This document shows positions 24,381 through 32,255 of a stretch of DNA of 64,000 nt, piece by piece. Position 1 is the first letter of the stretch, and each line of letters opens with the position of its first letter. A program made the translations under genes and the position numbers. The notes beneath the pieces are model-generated. The model was not told the origin of the DNA. It did not search any database and was given only the letters and a program-made list of their open reading frames with translations. Location: assembly GCF_026341275.1 (NCBI RefSeq), contig NZ_JAIFZO010000002.1, forward strand, positions 7,284,118 through 7,348,117. The letters are read 5' to 3'. This DNA comes from Streptomyces ortus (GTDB lineage: Bacteria; Actinomycetota; Actinomycetes; Streptomycetales; Streptomycetaceae).

Positions 24381-25046
24381 GTCCTGATACGGGCCCGGCG
24401 CGGCGGCCGGTACGCGTCGGGAGGCGCTGCGGTGGGCCGAGACGCCGAGGGCGAGCAGCCAGTAGCTGAAGAGCGCGCCCATCAGGGCGGTCGTGCCCCA
24501 GCCGTTCGCCGCGTAGAAGTGCGAGGGGGTGTTGCCGAAGAAGAGGGACGGCACGAAGACCAGGTTCAGGCCCGCCAGGAAGTAGGCCGAGCGGCCGGTC
24601 CAGCGCGGCAGCAGCCTCGCGAGCGTGAGAACGCGGCCCACGGCGGTGAGGAAGAGCGCGAGCAGGACGCGGCCGATCGTGCCGTAGAGGACGTACGTGC
24701 CGCTGACCGCGATGGTCGGGTCGACCGGACGGTCGGCGGCGATGACCGCGCCCGCCTCCAGCCCGCTGGAGACCAGGGTGACCGTCGCGTAGACCAGTCC
24801 GGCGGCGAAGGCCACCGTGCCGAGCCACTCGTGAGCGGGTGCCGCCGCCTTGACCAGCTCGCGGAAGAGCGTCGTGAACACGATCAACGACGCCAGTGCG
24901 AGAACTCCGATCAATAGCCTGGCCAGGACGTTCGCGTCCGGCGGTGGCCCGGAGTAGAGGAAGTACAGGGGGACTTCGACTATGAAGGCGGCGGCGGTGA
25001 CGATGCCGGTGAGGCCCGTCAGCCGCCTGGCGGTGGTTTCGTTCAC
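24348..25046 (-). CDS. DUF4386-type integral membrane protein
   Basis: A 232-residue protein with about six transmembrane helices (for example ALASLIVFTTLF, TVAFAAGLVYATVTLVSS, VLLALFLTAVG) and the WTGRSAYFLAGLNLVFVPSL region typical of DUF4386. Function is unknown. The GTG start has CAGGGGGA upstream. The last 11 residues (DKNRKAASDLL) are encoded by the terminator hairpin shared with tRNA-Pro and are probably dispensable. Confidence 0.8.
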   Translation of the reverse strand: MNETTARRLTGLTGIVTAAAFIVEVPLYFLYSGPPPDANVLARLLIGVLALASLIVFTTLFRELVKAAAPAHEWLGTVAFAAGLVYATVTLVSSGLEAGAVIAADRPVDPTIAVSGTYVLYGTIGRVLLALFLTAVGRVLTLARLLPRWTGRSAYFLAGLNLVFVPSLFFGNTPSHFYAANGWGTTALMGALFSYWLLALGVSAHRSASRRVPAAAPGPYQDKNRKAASDLL

Positions 25047-25115
25047 GGCTGTCCCCCTGGGAGTGGCGTGGTGGGCGCCACGTCGCTCCGTGTCCGACGA
25101 CGTGGGCGCGGTGGG

Positions 25116-25760
25116 TCAGCTGCCGCCCATGCCGCCCTGTGCGGCGATCATGGTCATCGGCAGATCCTGCACGGTTCCCGCCAGACCGGGAGCCAGGGCG
25201 GCGAGAGACCGCGTGCAGGCGTCGATACGGTCGCGGTGGGTCCTGCGGTCCTGCCGCGAGAGAACCGGGCGGACGTCGCCCGCCGAGGCCAGCGCCAGCA
25301 GCGCGGCGTCCGCGGCGGGGATCTCCCGCACCGGCGTGTCCCCGCGCAACGCCTCGGACACACGGGTGCGGACCTCCTCGGTCACGGCGGGCCGCGTCAC
25401 GGTCAGCCGCCGTTTGCCGAGAAGGGTGCGGGAAGTCCGCACGGCGAGCAGCCCCGTCTCCAGGAGCCGGTCCTCCACCTCCGTCAGGGTCCGCTTGCGG
25501 TGGCGGCGCGCGAGACGCTTCCAGCCGTGCCCGGTGCCGACATCGCGCAGCACACCGTCGAGGACGGGAGCGCCGGTCGGTTCCGCGCCGGCTCCGGACA
25601 GGACGACCACCCCGGCCTCCTCCACCAGCCGGCCCCGCAGGGCGAGGTCGATCAGGGCGGCGGTGCGGACCAGCAGTTCCGTCCGGGCACGGTGGTAGGG
25701 GCGCTCGGCCACGTCGTCGTGGGCGAGCAGGTACATGGCGCAGGCCAGATCTTCGATCAC
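25116..25760 (-). CDS. GPP34 (Golgi phosphoprotein 3-like) protein
   Basis: A 214-residue all-helical protein of the GPP34 family, abundant in Streptomyces. Typical segments: an N-terminal region with LLVRTAALIDLALRGRLVEE, LLAVRTSRTLLGKRRLTVTR after a basic stretch, and a C-terminal ALLALASAGD with a His/Arg-rich end. The eukaryotic homologue binds phosphatidylinositol 4-phosphate; the bacterial role is unclear. It is probably cytoplasmic or membrane-associated and stands alone here. Confidence 0.85.
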   Translation of the reverse strand: MIEDLACAMYLLAHDDVAERPYHRARTELLVRTAALIDLALRGRLVEEAGVVVLSGAGAEPTGAPVLDGVLRDVGTGHGWKRLARRHRKRTLTEVEDRLLETGLLAVRTSRTLLGKRRLTVTRPAVTEEVRTRVSEALRGDTPVREIPAADAALLALASAGDVRPVLSRQDRRTHRDRIDACTRSLAALAPGLAGTVQDLPMTMIAAQGGMGGS

Positions 25761-25874
25761 CCCTCGACGGTAGGGCCGGGCGCCCCGTTCACGGATCGGC
25801 CGCGGGAAGGGGCGGGCACTGGGACCACGGGGGGATGGCGGCCCGGCCTCATCCCTGAGGAGGAGAACGGGCGG

Positions 25875-26534
25875 TCAGGGGCGGCGCGGCTGTACTAGGC
25901 CGTGGTCGTAGGCCGCGACCACGGCCTGCACGCGGTCGCGCACCCCCAGCTTGCGCAGCACCGCGCTGACATGGTTCTTGACGGTGGCCTCCGACAGGCG
26001 CAGATGCCCCGCGATCTCCGCGTTCGACAGGGCCTGGCCGATCAGGGTGAGAACCTCCCGCTCGCGGCCGGAGAGCTCACGCAGGGAAGGCGGTGGCGCC
26101 GGGTCGGGCGTGGTGCGCAGGAACCGGTCCAGGATCCGGCCCAGCACGGTCGGTGCCAGCAGCGCGTCCCCGCGCGCGGTGACGCGGATGGCGTCGACGA
26201 GTTCGCCGGGGCGGATGTCCTTCAGCAGGAAGCCGCTCGCTCCCGCCCGCAGGGCGTCGACGACGTGCGCGTCGACGTCCCAGGTGGTCAGCACGAGGAC
26301 GCGGGCCGGACTGCCGGACCGCACGATCTGCCGCGTCGCCTCGATTCCGTCCACCACGGGCATACGTACGTCCATCAGCACCACGTCGGGTGCCAGCTCC
26401 CGCGTCAGCCGTACCGCCTCCCGGCCGTCGGCCGCCTCACCGGCCACCTCCAGGTCGTCCCGCGCGTCGATGATCATGCGGAATCCGGTACGTACCAGGG
26501 CCTGGTCGTCGGCCACCACCACGCGCAGCGTCAT
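25875..26534 (-). CDS. NarL/LuxR-type response regulator
   Basis: A 219-residue two-domain regulator. The receiver has the acidic pocket (VVVADDQALVRTGF), phosphorylation site Asp55 (VVLMDVRMP) and the conserved Lys in FLLKDIRPGE. The LuxR helix-turn-helix follows (LSGREREVLTLIGQALSNAE ... EATVKNHVSAVLRKLGVRDR). Its ATG overlaps the stop of the kinase gene, so the pair is cotranslated. Target genes are not evident. Confidence 0.95.
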   Translation of the reverse strand: MTLRVVVADDQALVRTGFRMIIDARDDLEVAGEAADGREAVRLTRELAPDVVLMDVRMPVVDGIEATRQIVRSGSPARVLVLTTWDVDAHVVDALRAGASGFLLKDIRPGELVDAIRVTARGDALLAPTVLGRILDRFLRTTPDPAPPPSLRELSGREREVLTLIGQALSNAEIAGHLRLSEATVKNHVSAVLRKLGVRDRVQAVVAAYDHGLVQPRRP

Positions 26535-27850
26535 GACGCACGGTCCACGGGCAGCCGCGCCGACACCTCGTACCCGCCCCCGGGCCGCGGACCGGTCCGC
26601 AGGCTGCCGCCCACGAGCCGTACGCGCTCCTTCATGCCCACCAGACCGCGCCCCGCCCCAGCCGCGTACCCGGGTGCGAGGCCCGGCGCCGCCCGTCCGT
26701 TGTCGATCACCGTCACCCGCACACAGTCCCTCTCCGCCGTCACCCGCACGCTCACCTCGTCCGCGCCCACCGCGTGCCGCAGTGTGTTGGTGAGGGACTC
26801 CTGGACGATCCGGTACGCCGCCTGGTCGACCGTCGCGGGCAGTCCGGCGGTGGCCCCCTCGCGGTGCAGACCCACCGTCATCCCGGTGGCCCGCACGGTC
26901 TGCACCAGCTCTTCCAGACGGGCGAGCCAGGGCCCCGGACCACATTGCTTCCCAGTCCCAGTCCCAGTCCCAGTCCCAGTCCCATTCCCAGTCTCGGTTG
27001 CAGTCGCAGTCGCAGTCCCGTCCGCGGAGCCGTCATCCGCATGACCGTCACTCGCTCGACCGTCATCCGCGTACTCGCCGTCCGCGTAGCCGTCCTCGTC
27101 CGCGTAACCGTCCTCGTCCGGCCGGAAAGCCCGCAGCAGCAGGCGCAGTTCGCCCAGGGCCGACCGGGCGCCGGTCTCGATGACCCGCAGCGCCTGGCGG
27201 GCCTGCTCGGGCCGTTCGGCGAACACGTCGTCCGCCGCGCCCGCCTGGATGACCATCACCGACAGGGTGTGGGCCACGACGTCGTGCACCTCGCGCGCGA
27301 TCCGCGCCCGTTCCTCCACCACGGCCCGGCGCATCTCCGCCCTCGTCCGCTCCCGCTGCGCTCTGCGCCACTGTCCCGCGGTCCACGCCAGGACCACGGT
27401 CAGCAGCCAGACCGCCAGGCCGGTAGCGCCGCCCGCCCCGAAGGCCAGCGGCGCCGGCAGGCACATCGCCGCGAGCGCCAGGACCGACACCCGCCGCGGC
27501 CTGGTGGCCGACAGCACGCACAACGTGATCTGCGCCGCGAGCAGCGCGCCCGTCAACGTCACCGCGGGCAGGAGCACCCACACCGCGAGTCCCGCCGACG
27601 CGTTCACGGCCAGTACGGTCACCGGGGCGCGCGCCTGCCATCGCAGCGCGGCGGCCTGGACGACCACCAGGGCTGCGGCCACCGGGAGCCGGCCGACGTG
27701 GTCGGCGCCGGCCACGGAGACCGAGGTGCCGAGGACCGTGAGCACCAGGCCGGCCGACGTCCACCACAGCGTCCGGGCCGCGCGGGGCGACAGCTGACCC
27801 CGCGCTTCCGCGGCGAGGGTGTCGTCCGGCTGCCCGCTGCTGCGACTCAC
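26531..27850 (-). CDS. NarL-type sensor histidine kinase with repeat insert
   Basis: A 439-residue HisKA_3 kinase. About five N-terminal helices (residues 28-160) form a membrane sensor, then the H-box EVHDVVAHTLSV with His189, and a C-terminal HATPase domain (YRIVQESLTNTLRHA, IDNGRAAPG, GRGLVGMKERV). Between the dimerisation domain and the ATPase lies an insert of about 60 residues (244-305) of low complexity (YADEDGYADGEYAD, then TATATETGNGTGTGTG). It is encoded by DNA microsatellites and is not part of the usual fold. GTG start. It pairs with the response regulator just downstream. Confidence 0.93.
   Translation of the reverse strand: MSRSSGQPDDTLAAEARGQLSPRAARTLWWTSAGLVLTVLGTSVSVAGADHVGRLPVAAALVVVQAAALRWQARAPVTVLAVNASAGLAVWVLLPAVTLTGALLAAQITLCVLSATRPRRVSVLALAAMCLPAPLAFGAGGATGLAVWLLTVVLAWTAGQWRRAQRERTRAEMRRAVVEERARIAREVHDVVAHTLSVMVIQAGAADDVFAERPEQARQALRVIETGARSALGELRLLLRAFRPDEDGYADEDGYADGEYADDGRASDGHADDGSADGTATATATETGNGTGTGTGTGTGKQCGPGPWLARLEELVQTVRATGMTVGLHREGATAGLPATVDQAAYRIVQESLTNTLRHAVGADEVSVRVTAERDCVRVTVIDNGRAAPGLAPGYAAGAGRGLVGMKERVRLVGGSLRTGPRPGGGYEVSARLPVDRAS
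26946..27024 (-). repeat. Hexanucleotide microsatellite inside kinase gene
   Basis: Six or so copies of the hexamer CCCAGT (plus strand), followed by diverged GCAGTC units, encode the Gly-Thr and Ala-Thr runs of the kinase insert. Because the unit is 6 bp, copy-number change keeps the reading frame. Confidence 0.85.
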
Positions 27851-27883
27851 CTTCCGAGCCTATCCGGAGGGTGAGCGGCCCCT

Positions 27884-27948
27884 CACGTACGCCACGTACG
27901 CCACGTACGCCACGTACGCCACGTACGCCACGTACGCCACGTACGCCC
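27884..27948. repeat. Seven-copy 9-bp tandem repeat (ACGTACGCC)
   Basis: Nearly perfect head-to-tail copies of ACGTACGCC just upstream of the kinase gene start. Each unit holds the self-complementary ACGT/CGTACG core, so the array could fold or bind a dimeric factor. The 442-base gap to the LacI gene otherwise holds the operator at 28164. Confidence 0.85.
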
Positions 27949-28163
27949 AACACGTACGTCCCACTCGTACGCCAACGTCCGGTATCTCGTTCGTAGTTCG
28001 AAGTTTCGATTCGTGGGTCGGTGCCGCAATCTAGGGCCGCGACCGTGGCCCGTCAATGCCTTCGCCGCATCTGCCCGGGCGACGCCGCTCCGCAACCGTG
28101 CGCTTCCGGCGCGTTACTCAAACGTGACGTGCCTCCTGCTGTCCGCCCCCTTGACCGGCATGA

Positions 28164-28181
28164 ATTGTTAGCGCTCACAAT
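28164..28181. promoter_or_regulatory. LacI-type operator
   Basis: An 18-bp near-perfect palindrome, ATTGTTAGCGCTCACAAT, with one mismatch from ATTGTGAGC-GCTCACAAT. That is the symmetric lac operator pattern bound by many LacI-family proteins. It lies 112 bases before the LacI-type gene, so autoregulation and control of the importer operon are likely. Confidence 0.75.
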
Positions 28182-28292
28182 GACCTCCGCAATCACCGGC
28201 CGACATCCGGAGCCGACATCCGGGGCCGGCACAGGTCCGGTACAGGTCCGGCACAGGAAATTCTCGGTATACGACCGCCAAGGAGGTGCGGC

Positions 28293-29339
28293 ATGGCACA
28301 ATCCCAGCTTCGGCCGCCCACCATGGCCGATGTCGCGCGGCTGGCGGGCGTGTCCCATCAGACCGTTTCCCGTGTGCTGGGGGACCACCCCCATGTGCGC
28401 GACGAGACCCGGGCCAAGGTGCTGCACGCGATCGAGGAGATGGGCTACCGCCGCAACTCCTCCGCACGGGCCCTGGTCACCCGCCGCACCCGGACCTTGG
28501 GTGTGGTCGCCTCGGACACCACGCTCTACGGTCCGGCCAGCACCCTTTTCGCGCTGGAGGAGGCGGCACGCGCCGAGGGCTACCTCGTCTCCACGGTCAG
28601 TCTGCGCAAGCTGACCGTCGAGAAGCTGGCCGAGGCGCTGGACCATCTCAGCGAGGGCGGGGTGGAGGGAGTCGTCGCCATCGCCCCGCAGCGGTCGGCG
28701 GTCGAGGCCCTCGCGGAACTCCGCCATCCGTTCCCGGTGGTGACCGTGGGCAGCGGGCCCGGCGTGGGCATCCCCAGTGTGAACGTGGACCAGCACCTGG
28801 GCGCCCGGCTCGCCACCCGTCACCTGCTGGCCGCCGGCCACCGTACGGTCTGGCACCTCGCCGGGCCCGAGGACTGGCAGGAGGCCGCCGACCGGGCCGC
28901 GGGCTGGCGGTCCACCCTCGAACTGGCGGACGTGGAACCGCCGTTGATCCTGCGCGGGGACTGGAGTCCGCTGTCGGGCTACCGGGCGGGCCAGGAACTG
29001 GCCGGCTGGCTGGGCCGGGGGCTGACCGCCGTCTTCGTCGCCAACGACCAGATGGCACTGGGGGTGTTGCGGGCCCTGCGGGAAGCGGGGGTGCGCACGC
29101 CCCAGGACGTGGCGGTGGCGGGCTTCGACGACATCCCGGAGTCGGAGTTCTTCGCGCCGCCGCTCACCACCGTCCGGCAGGACTTCGCGGCGGTCGGAAA
29201 ACGGAGCATCGCCCTGCTCCTGGACCTGATCGAGGGCAGGGAGCCGTCCGGGGCGCTCCGGATCGCCATCGAACCCCAGCTCGTCGTCCGCGCCAGCACC
29301 TTTCCGTACACCTCCGACCAGGGCGCCCCACCCGACTGA
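28293..29339 (+). CDS. LacI-family transcriptional regulator
   Basis: A 348-residue repressor: helix-turn-helix TMADVARLAGVSHQTVSRVL (about 10-29), hinge helix NSSARALVTRR, and the periplasmic-binding-protein-like sensor (TLGVVASDTTLYGPASTLFA ... FVANDQMALGVLRALRE ... VAVAGFDDIPESEFFAPPLT). AAGGAGGTG precedes the ATG. It sits directly before the furanose importer genes on the same strand and most likely senses the imported sugar or a metabolite of it. Confidence 0.94.
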   Translation: MAQSQLRPPTMADVARLAGVSHQTVSRVLGDHPHVRDETRAKVLHAIEEMGYRRNSSARALVTRRTRTLGVVASDTTLYGPASTLFALEEAARAEGYLVSTVSLRKLTVEKLAEALDHLSEGGVEGVVAIAPQRSAVEALAELRHPFPVVTVGSGPGVGIPSVNVDQHLGARLATRHLLAAGHRTVWHLAGPEDWQEAADRAAGWRSTLELADVEPPLILRGDWSPLSGYRAGQELAGWLGRGLTAVFVANDQMALGVLRALREAGVRTPQDVAVAGFDDIPESEFFAPPLTTVRQDFAAVGKRSIALLLDLIEGREPSGALRIAIEPQLVVRASTFPYTSDQGAPPD

Positions 29340-29509
29340 AGCCCTACCCGTCCAGAGCTCCACCCGCCCGAAGCCCCACCTGTCCGACGCGCCCCTGTAT
29401 GGCCGATATTTCGAACAATGATCGACAGGCTGGACATGGTGGGACGTGTCCCGGCGAGCAGCACGAGTACCGGCAGGCCCTTGAGGGCCGGCTCTTCAAA
29501 GGAGAAGAC

Positions 29510-30526
29510 ATGCTCAACAGAAGGAACTTCCTCACCGCGGCGGTCGGCGTGGCGGTCGCGGGCGGCCTGGCGGCCTGTGCCAAGGAGGACGACAGCTCCT
29601 CCGGCTCCTCCGACTCCAGCGGTGGCGGCGGTGGCAAGAAGATCACCTTGGGCTTCGCCCAGGTCGGCTCCGAGAGCGGCTGGCGCACCGCCAACACCAA
29701 GTCCGTCAAGGAAGCGGCCAAGGACGCCGGTTACACCCTGAAGTTCTCCGACGCCCAGCAGAAGCAGGAGAACCAGATCTCGGCGATCCGCAGCTACATC
29801 GCCCAGAAGGTGAACGTCATAGCCTTCTCGCCGGTGGTCGTCACGGGCTGGGACGCGGTGCTCAAGGAGGCCAAGACCGCGAAGATCCCGGTCATCCTCA
29901 CCGACCGCTCCATCGAGACCTCCGACGACTCCCTGTATGTCTCCTTCATCGGCTCCGACTTCATCGACGAGGGCCGCCGCGCGGCCAAGATGCTGGAGAA
30001 GGTCCTGGAGAAGGCCGGCCACAAGGGGCCGGTGAAGATCGCGCAGCTGGAGGGCACCACCGGCGCCGCGCCCGCGATCGAGCGCGCCAAGGGCTTCAAA
30101 GAGATCATGGACGCCGAGCACAAGGACGACTGGAAGGTCGTCGTCAGCCAGACCGGCGACTTCACCAGGGCCGGCGGCAAGCAGGTCATGGCGGCCTTCC
30201 TGCAGTCCAACCCGGACATCAACGTGCTCTACGCGCACAACGACGACATGGCCCTGGGCGCCATCCAGTCCATCGAGGCGGCCGGCAAGAAGCCCGGCAA
30301 GGACATCCTGATCGTCTCGGTCGACGGCGTGAAGGACGGCTTCGTCGCGATGTCCGAGGGCAAGATCAACGGCATCGTCGAGTGCAACCCGCTGCTCGGC
30401 CCCCAGCTGATGGACCTCGTCAAGAAGGTCGACGACGGCGAGACGGTGGAGCGCCGGATCAAGACCAAGGAGGGCGACTTCCTCCAGGAGCAGGCGAAGG
30501 AAGCCCTCCCGACCCGCAAGTACTGA
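29510..30526 (+). CDS. YtfQ-like sugar-binding lipoprotein (furanose importer)
   Basis: A 338-residue lipoprotein (signal MLNRRNFLTAAVGVAVAGGL, lipobox LAAC, Ser/Gly linker). The mature part follows E. coli YtfQ, the galactofuranose-binding protein, along its length: GFAQVGSESGWRTANTKSV, QQKQENQISAIRSYIAQKV, FSPVVVTGWDAVLKEAK, TDRSIE, SQTGDFTRAGGKQVM, YAHNDDMALGAIQSIEAAG. In actinomycetes such proteins may also take arabinofuranose. GGAGAAG precedes the ATG. First gene of the importer operon. Confidence 0.93.
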   Translation: MLNRRNFLTAAVGVAVAGGLAACAKEDDSSSGSSDSSGGGGGKKITLGFAQVGSESGWRTANTKSVKEAAKDAGYTLKFSDAQQKQENQISAIRSYIAQKVNVIAFSPVVVTGWDAVLKEAKTAKIPVILTDRSIETSDDSLYVSFIGSDFIDEGRRAAKMLEKVLEKAGHKGPVKIAQLEGTTGAAPAIERAKGFKEIMDAEHKDDWKVVVSQTGDFTRAGGKQVMAAFLQSNPDINVLYAHNDDMALGAIQSIEAAGKKPGKDILIVSVDGVKDGFVAMSEGKINGIVECNPLLGPQLMDLVKKVDDGETVERRIKTKEGDFLQEQAKEALPTRKY

Positions 30527-30529
30527 CCC

Positions 30530-30603
30530 GTACATCACGTACTGACCCGTACGTCACGTACTGACCCGTACGTCACGTACTGACCCGTACGTCACGTACT
30601 GAC
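30530..30603. repeat. 18-bp tandem repeat after the binding-protein gene
   Basis: Four copies of a unit containing ACGTACTGACCCGTACGTC start 4 bases after the stop codon. Each copy holds several CGTACG/ACGT palindromes, like the array at 27884. Confidence 0.85.
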
Positions 30604-30652
30604 CCGCACCCCGCGTACCGACAGGTACTCACCGACCGCCCGCACCTGGTGC

Positions 30653-30682
30653 CAGGGAGCCCCCGTCCCAGGGGGCTCCCTG
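30653..30682 (+). terminator. Intercistronic hairpin (attenuator) in importer operon
   Basis: A perfect 12-bp stem (CAGGGAGCCCCC / GGGGGCTCCCTG, 6-base loop) between the binding-protein and ATPase genes. Such hairpins commonly give excess binding protein by partial termination or 3' mRNA protection. Confidence 0.65.
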
Positions 30683-30716
30683 CGGGCCTGAACGAATATC
30701 CATGAGGAGCGCTGCC

Positions 30717-32255
30717 ATGGCAGAGCCGCTGCCCGTCCTGGAGATGACGGGCATAGTCAAAGAGTTTCCGGGGGTACGGGCTCTGTCGGGTGTCGACTTC
30801 CGGCTCTTCCCCGGCGAGATCCACGCCCTGCTCGGCGAGAACGGCGCCGGCAAGTCCACCCTCATCAAGGTGCTGACCGGGGTCTACTCCCTGGACGGCG
30901 GCACCGTCACCCTCAACGGCACGTCCGTACGCTTCCACAGCCCCTCGCAGGCCCAGCAGGCCGGGATCAGCACGGTCTACCAGGAGGTCAACCTCTGCCC
31001 CAACCTGTCGGTGGCGGAGAACATCTTCATCGGCCGCGAACCCACCCGCTTCGGCCGCATCCAGTGGAAGCGGCTGCGCCGCGAGGCCGCCGAACTGGTC
31101 GACCGGCTCGGCCTCGACATCGACGTCGAGGCCCCGCTGTCCTCGTACCCCCTGGCAGTGCAGCAACTGGTCGCGATCGTACGGTCGGTGGGGACCGGTG
31201 ACAGCGACGGCTCGGGGTCGGGCACCAAGGTGCTCATCCTCGACGAGCCGACCTCCAGCCTCGACCGCGACGAGGTGCTCGAACTCTTCGCCCTGATGCG
31301 GCGGTTGAGGGGCGAGGGCGTGGCGATCCTGTTCGTCTCGCACTTCCTCGACCAGATCTACGAGGTCTGCGACCGGATGACGGTCCTGCGCAACGGCGCC
31401 CTCGTCGGCGAGCACATGGTCCGCGACCTCGACCAGGTCGGCCTCGTCCAACTGATGATCGGCAAGGCGCTCGGCCAGCTGGAGGAGCTGCACGACCACC
31501 AACTCCACGCCGACGTGGGGGAGTCGCTGCTCACGGCGGACGGCGTCGGCCGGGCCGGCGGTATCGCGCCCTTCGACCTGGAGATCAAGAAGGGCGAGGT
31601 CATCGGACTCGCCGGACTGCTCGGCTCGGGCCGCACCGAGCTGGCCCGGCTGCTCTTCGGCGCCGACCAGCCGGACACCGGCAAGGTGACCATCGGCGGC
31701 AAGCAGGTCTCGATGAGCGCCCCGAACGACGCGATCGCCGCGGGCGTCGCCTTCTGCTCGGAGAACCGCAAGACCGAAGGCCTCGTACCCGACCTGACCG
31801 TGCGCGAGAACATCATCCTCGCACTGCAGGCCACCCGTGGCTGGACCCGGCCCATCCCGGTCGCCCAGCGCGACGAACTCGTCGCCAAATACATCAAGGC
31901 CCTGGACATCCGGCCCGCCAACCCCGAGGCGAGGGTGGGCCAGCTCAGCGGCGGCAACCAGCAGAAGGTGCTGCTGGCCCGCTGGCTGATCACCCGGCCG
32001 AAGCTGCTGATCCTGGACGAGCCGACGCGCGGCATCGACATCGGCGCGAAGGCGGAGATCCAGAAACTGGTGGTCTCCCTCTCTGAGGAAGGCATGGCCG
32101 TGCTGTACATCGCGGCCGAACTGGAGGAGGTCCTGCGGCTCAGCCACACCATCGGCGTGCTGCGCGACCGCAAGCTCGTGGCCCAGCTGGCCAACGGGCC
32201 CGAGATCACCCCCACCCGGATCCTGGAGACCATCGCGAGCGGAGAGCACCAGTGA
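30717..32255 (+). CDS. YtfR-like sugar ABC transporter ATPase (two NBDs)
   Basis: A 512-residue ATPase with two nucleotide-binding domains, as in the carbohydrate CUT2 class. NBD1: Walker A GENGAGKST, Q-loop YQEVNLCPNLSV, a degenerate signature region SYPLAVQQLVAI and Walker B LILDEPTSSLD. NBD2: GLLGSGRTE in place of Walker A, signature LSGGNQQKV and LILDEPTRGIDIG. One degenerate half is normal for this class. ATG 30717 has GAGGAG 7 bases upstream; ATG 30702 is less likely. It energises the two permeases that follow. Confidence 0.93.
   Translation: MAEPLPVLEMTGIVKEFPGVRALSGVDFRLFPGEIHALLGENGAGKSTLIKVLTGVYSLDGGTVTLNGTSVRFHSPSQAQQAGISTVYQEVNLCPNLSVAENIFIGREPTRFGRIQWKRLRREAAELVDRLGLDIDVEAPLSSYPLAVQQLVAIVRSVGTGDSDGSGSGTKVLILDEPTSSLDRDEVLELFALMRRLRGEGVAILFVSHFLDQIYEVCDRMTVLRNGALVGEHMVRDLDQVGLVQLMIGKALGQLEELHDHQLHADVGESLLTADGVGRAGGIAPFDLEIKKGEVIGLAGLLGSGRTELARLLFGADQPDTGKVTIGGKQVSMSAPNDAIAAGVAFCSENRKTEGLVPDLTVRENIILALQATRGWTRPIPVAQRDELVAKYIKALDIRPANPEARVGQLSGGNQQKVLLARWLITRPKLLILDEPTRGIDIGAKAEIQKLVVSLSEEGMAVLYIAAELEEVLRLSHTIGVLRDRKLVAQLANGPEITPTRILETIASGEHQ

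Noticed and set aside
27884..27948. Seven-copy 9-bp array as a CRISPR or iteron origin
   Set aside because: Units are contiguous with no spacers, there are no cas or rep genes nearby, and similar arrays occur elsewhere in the window between ordinary genes.
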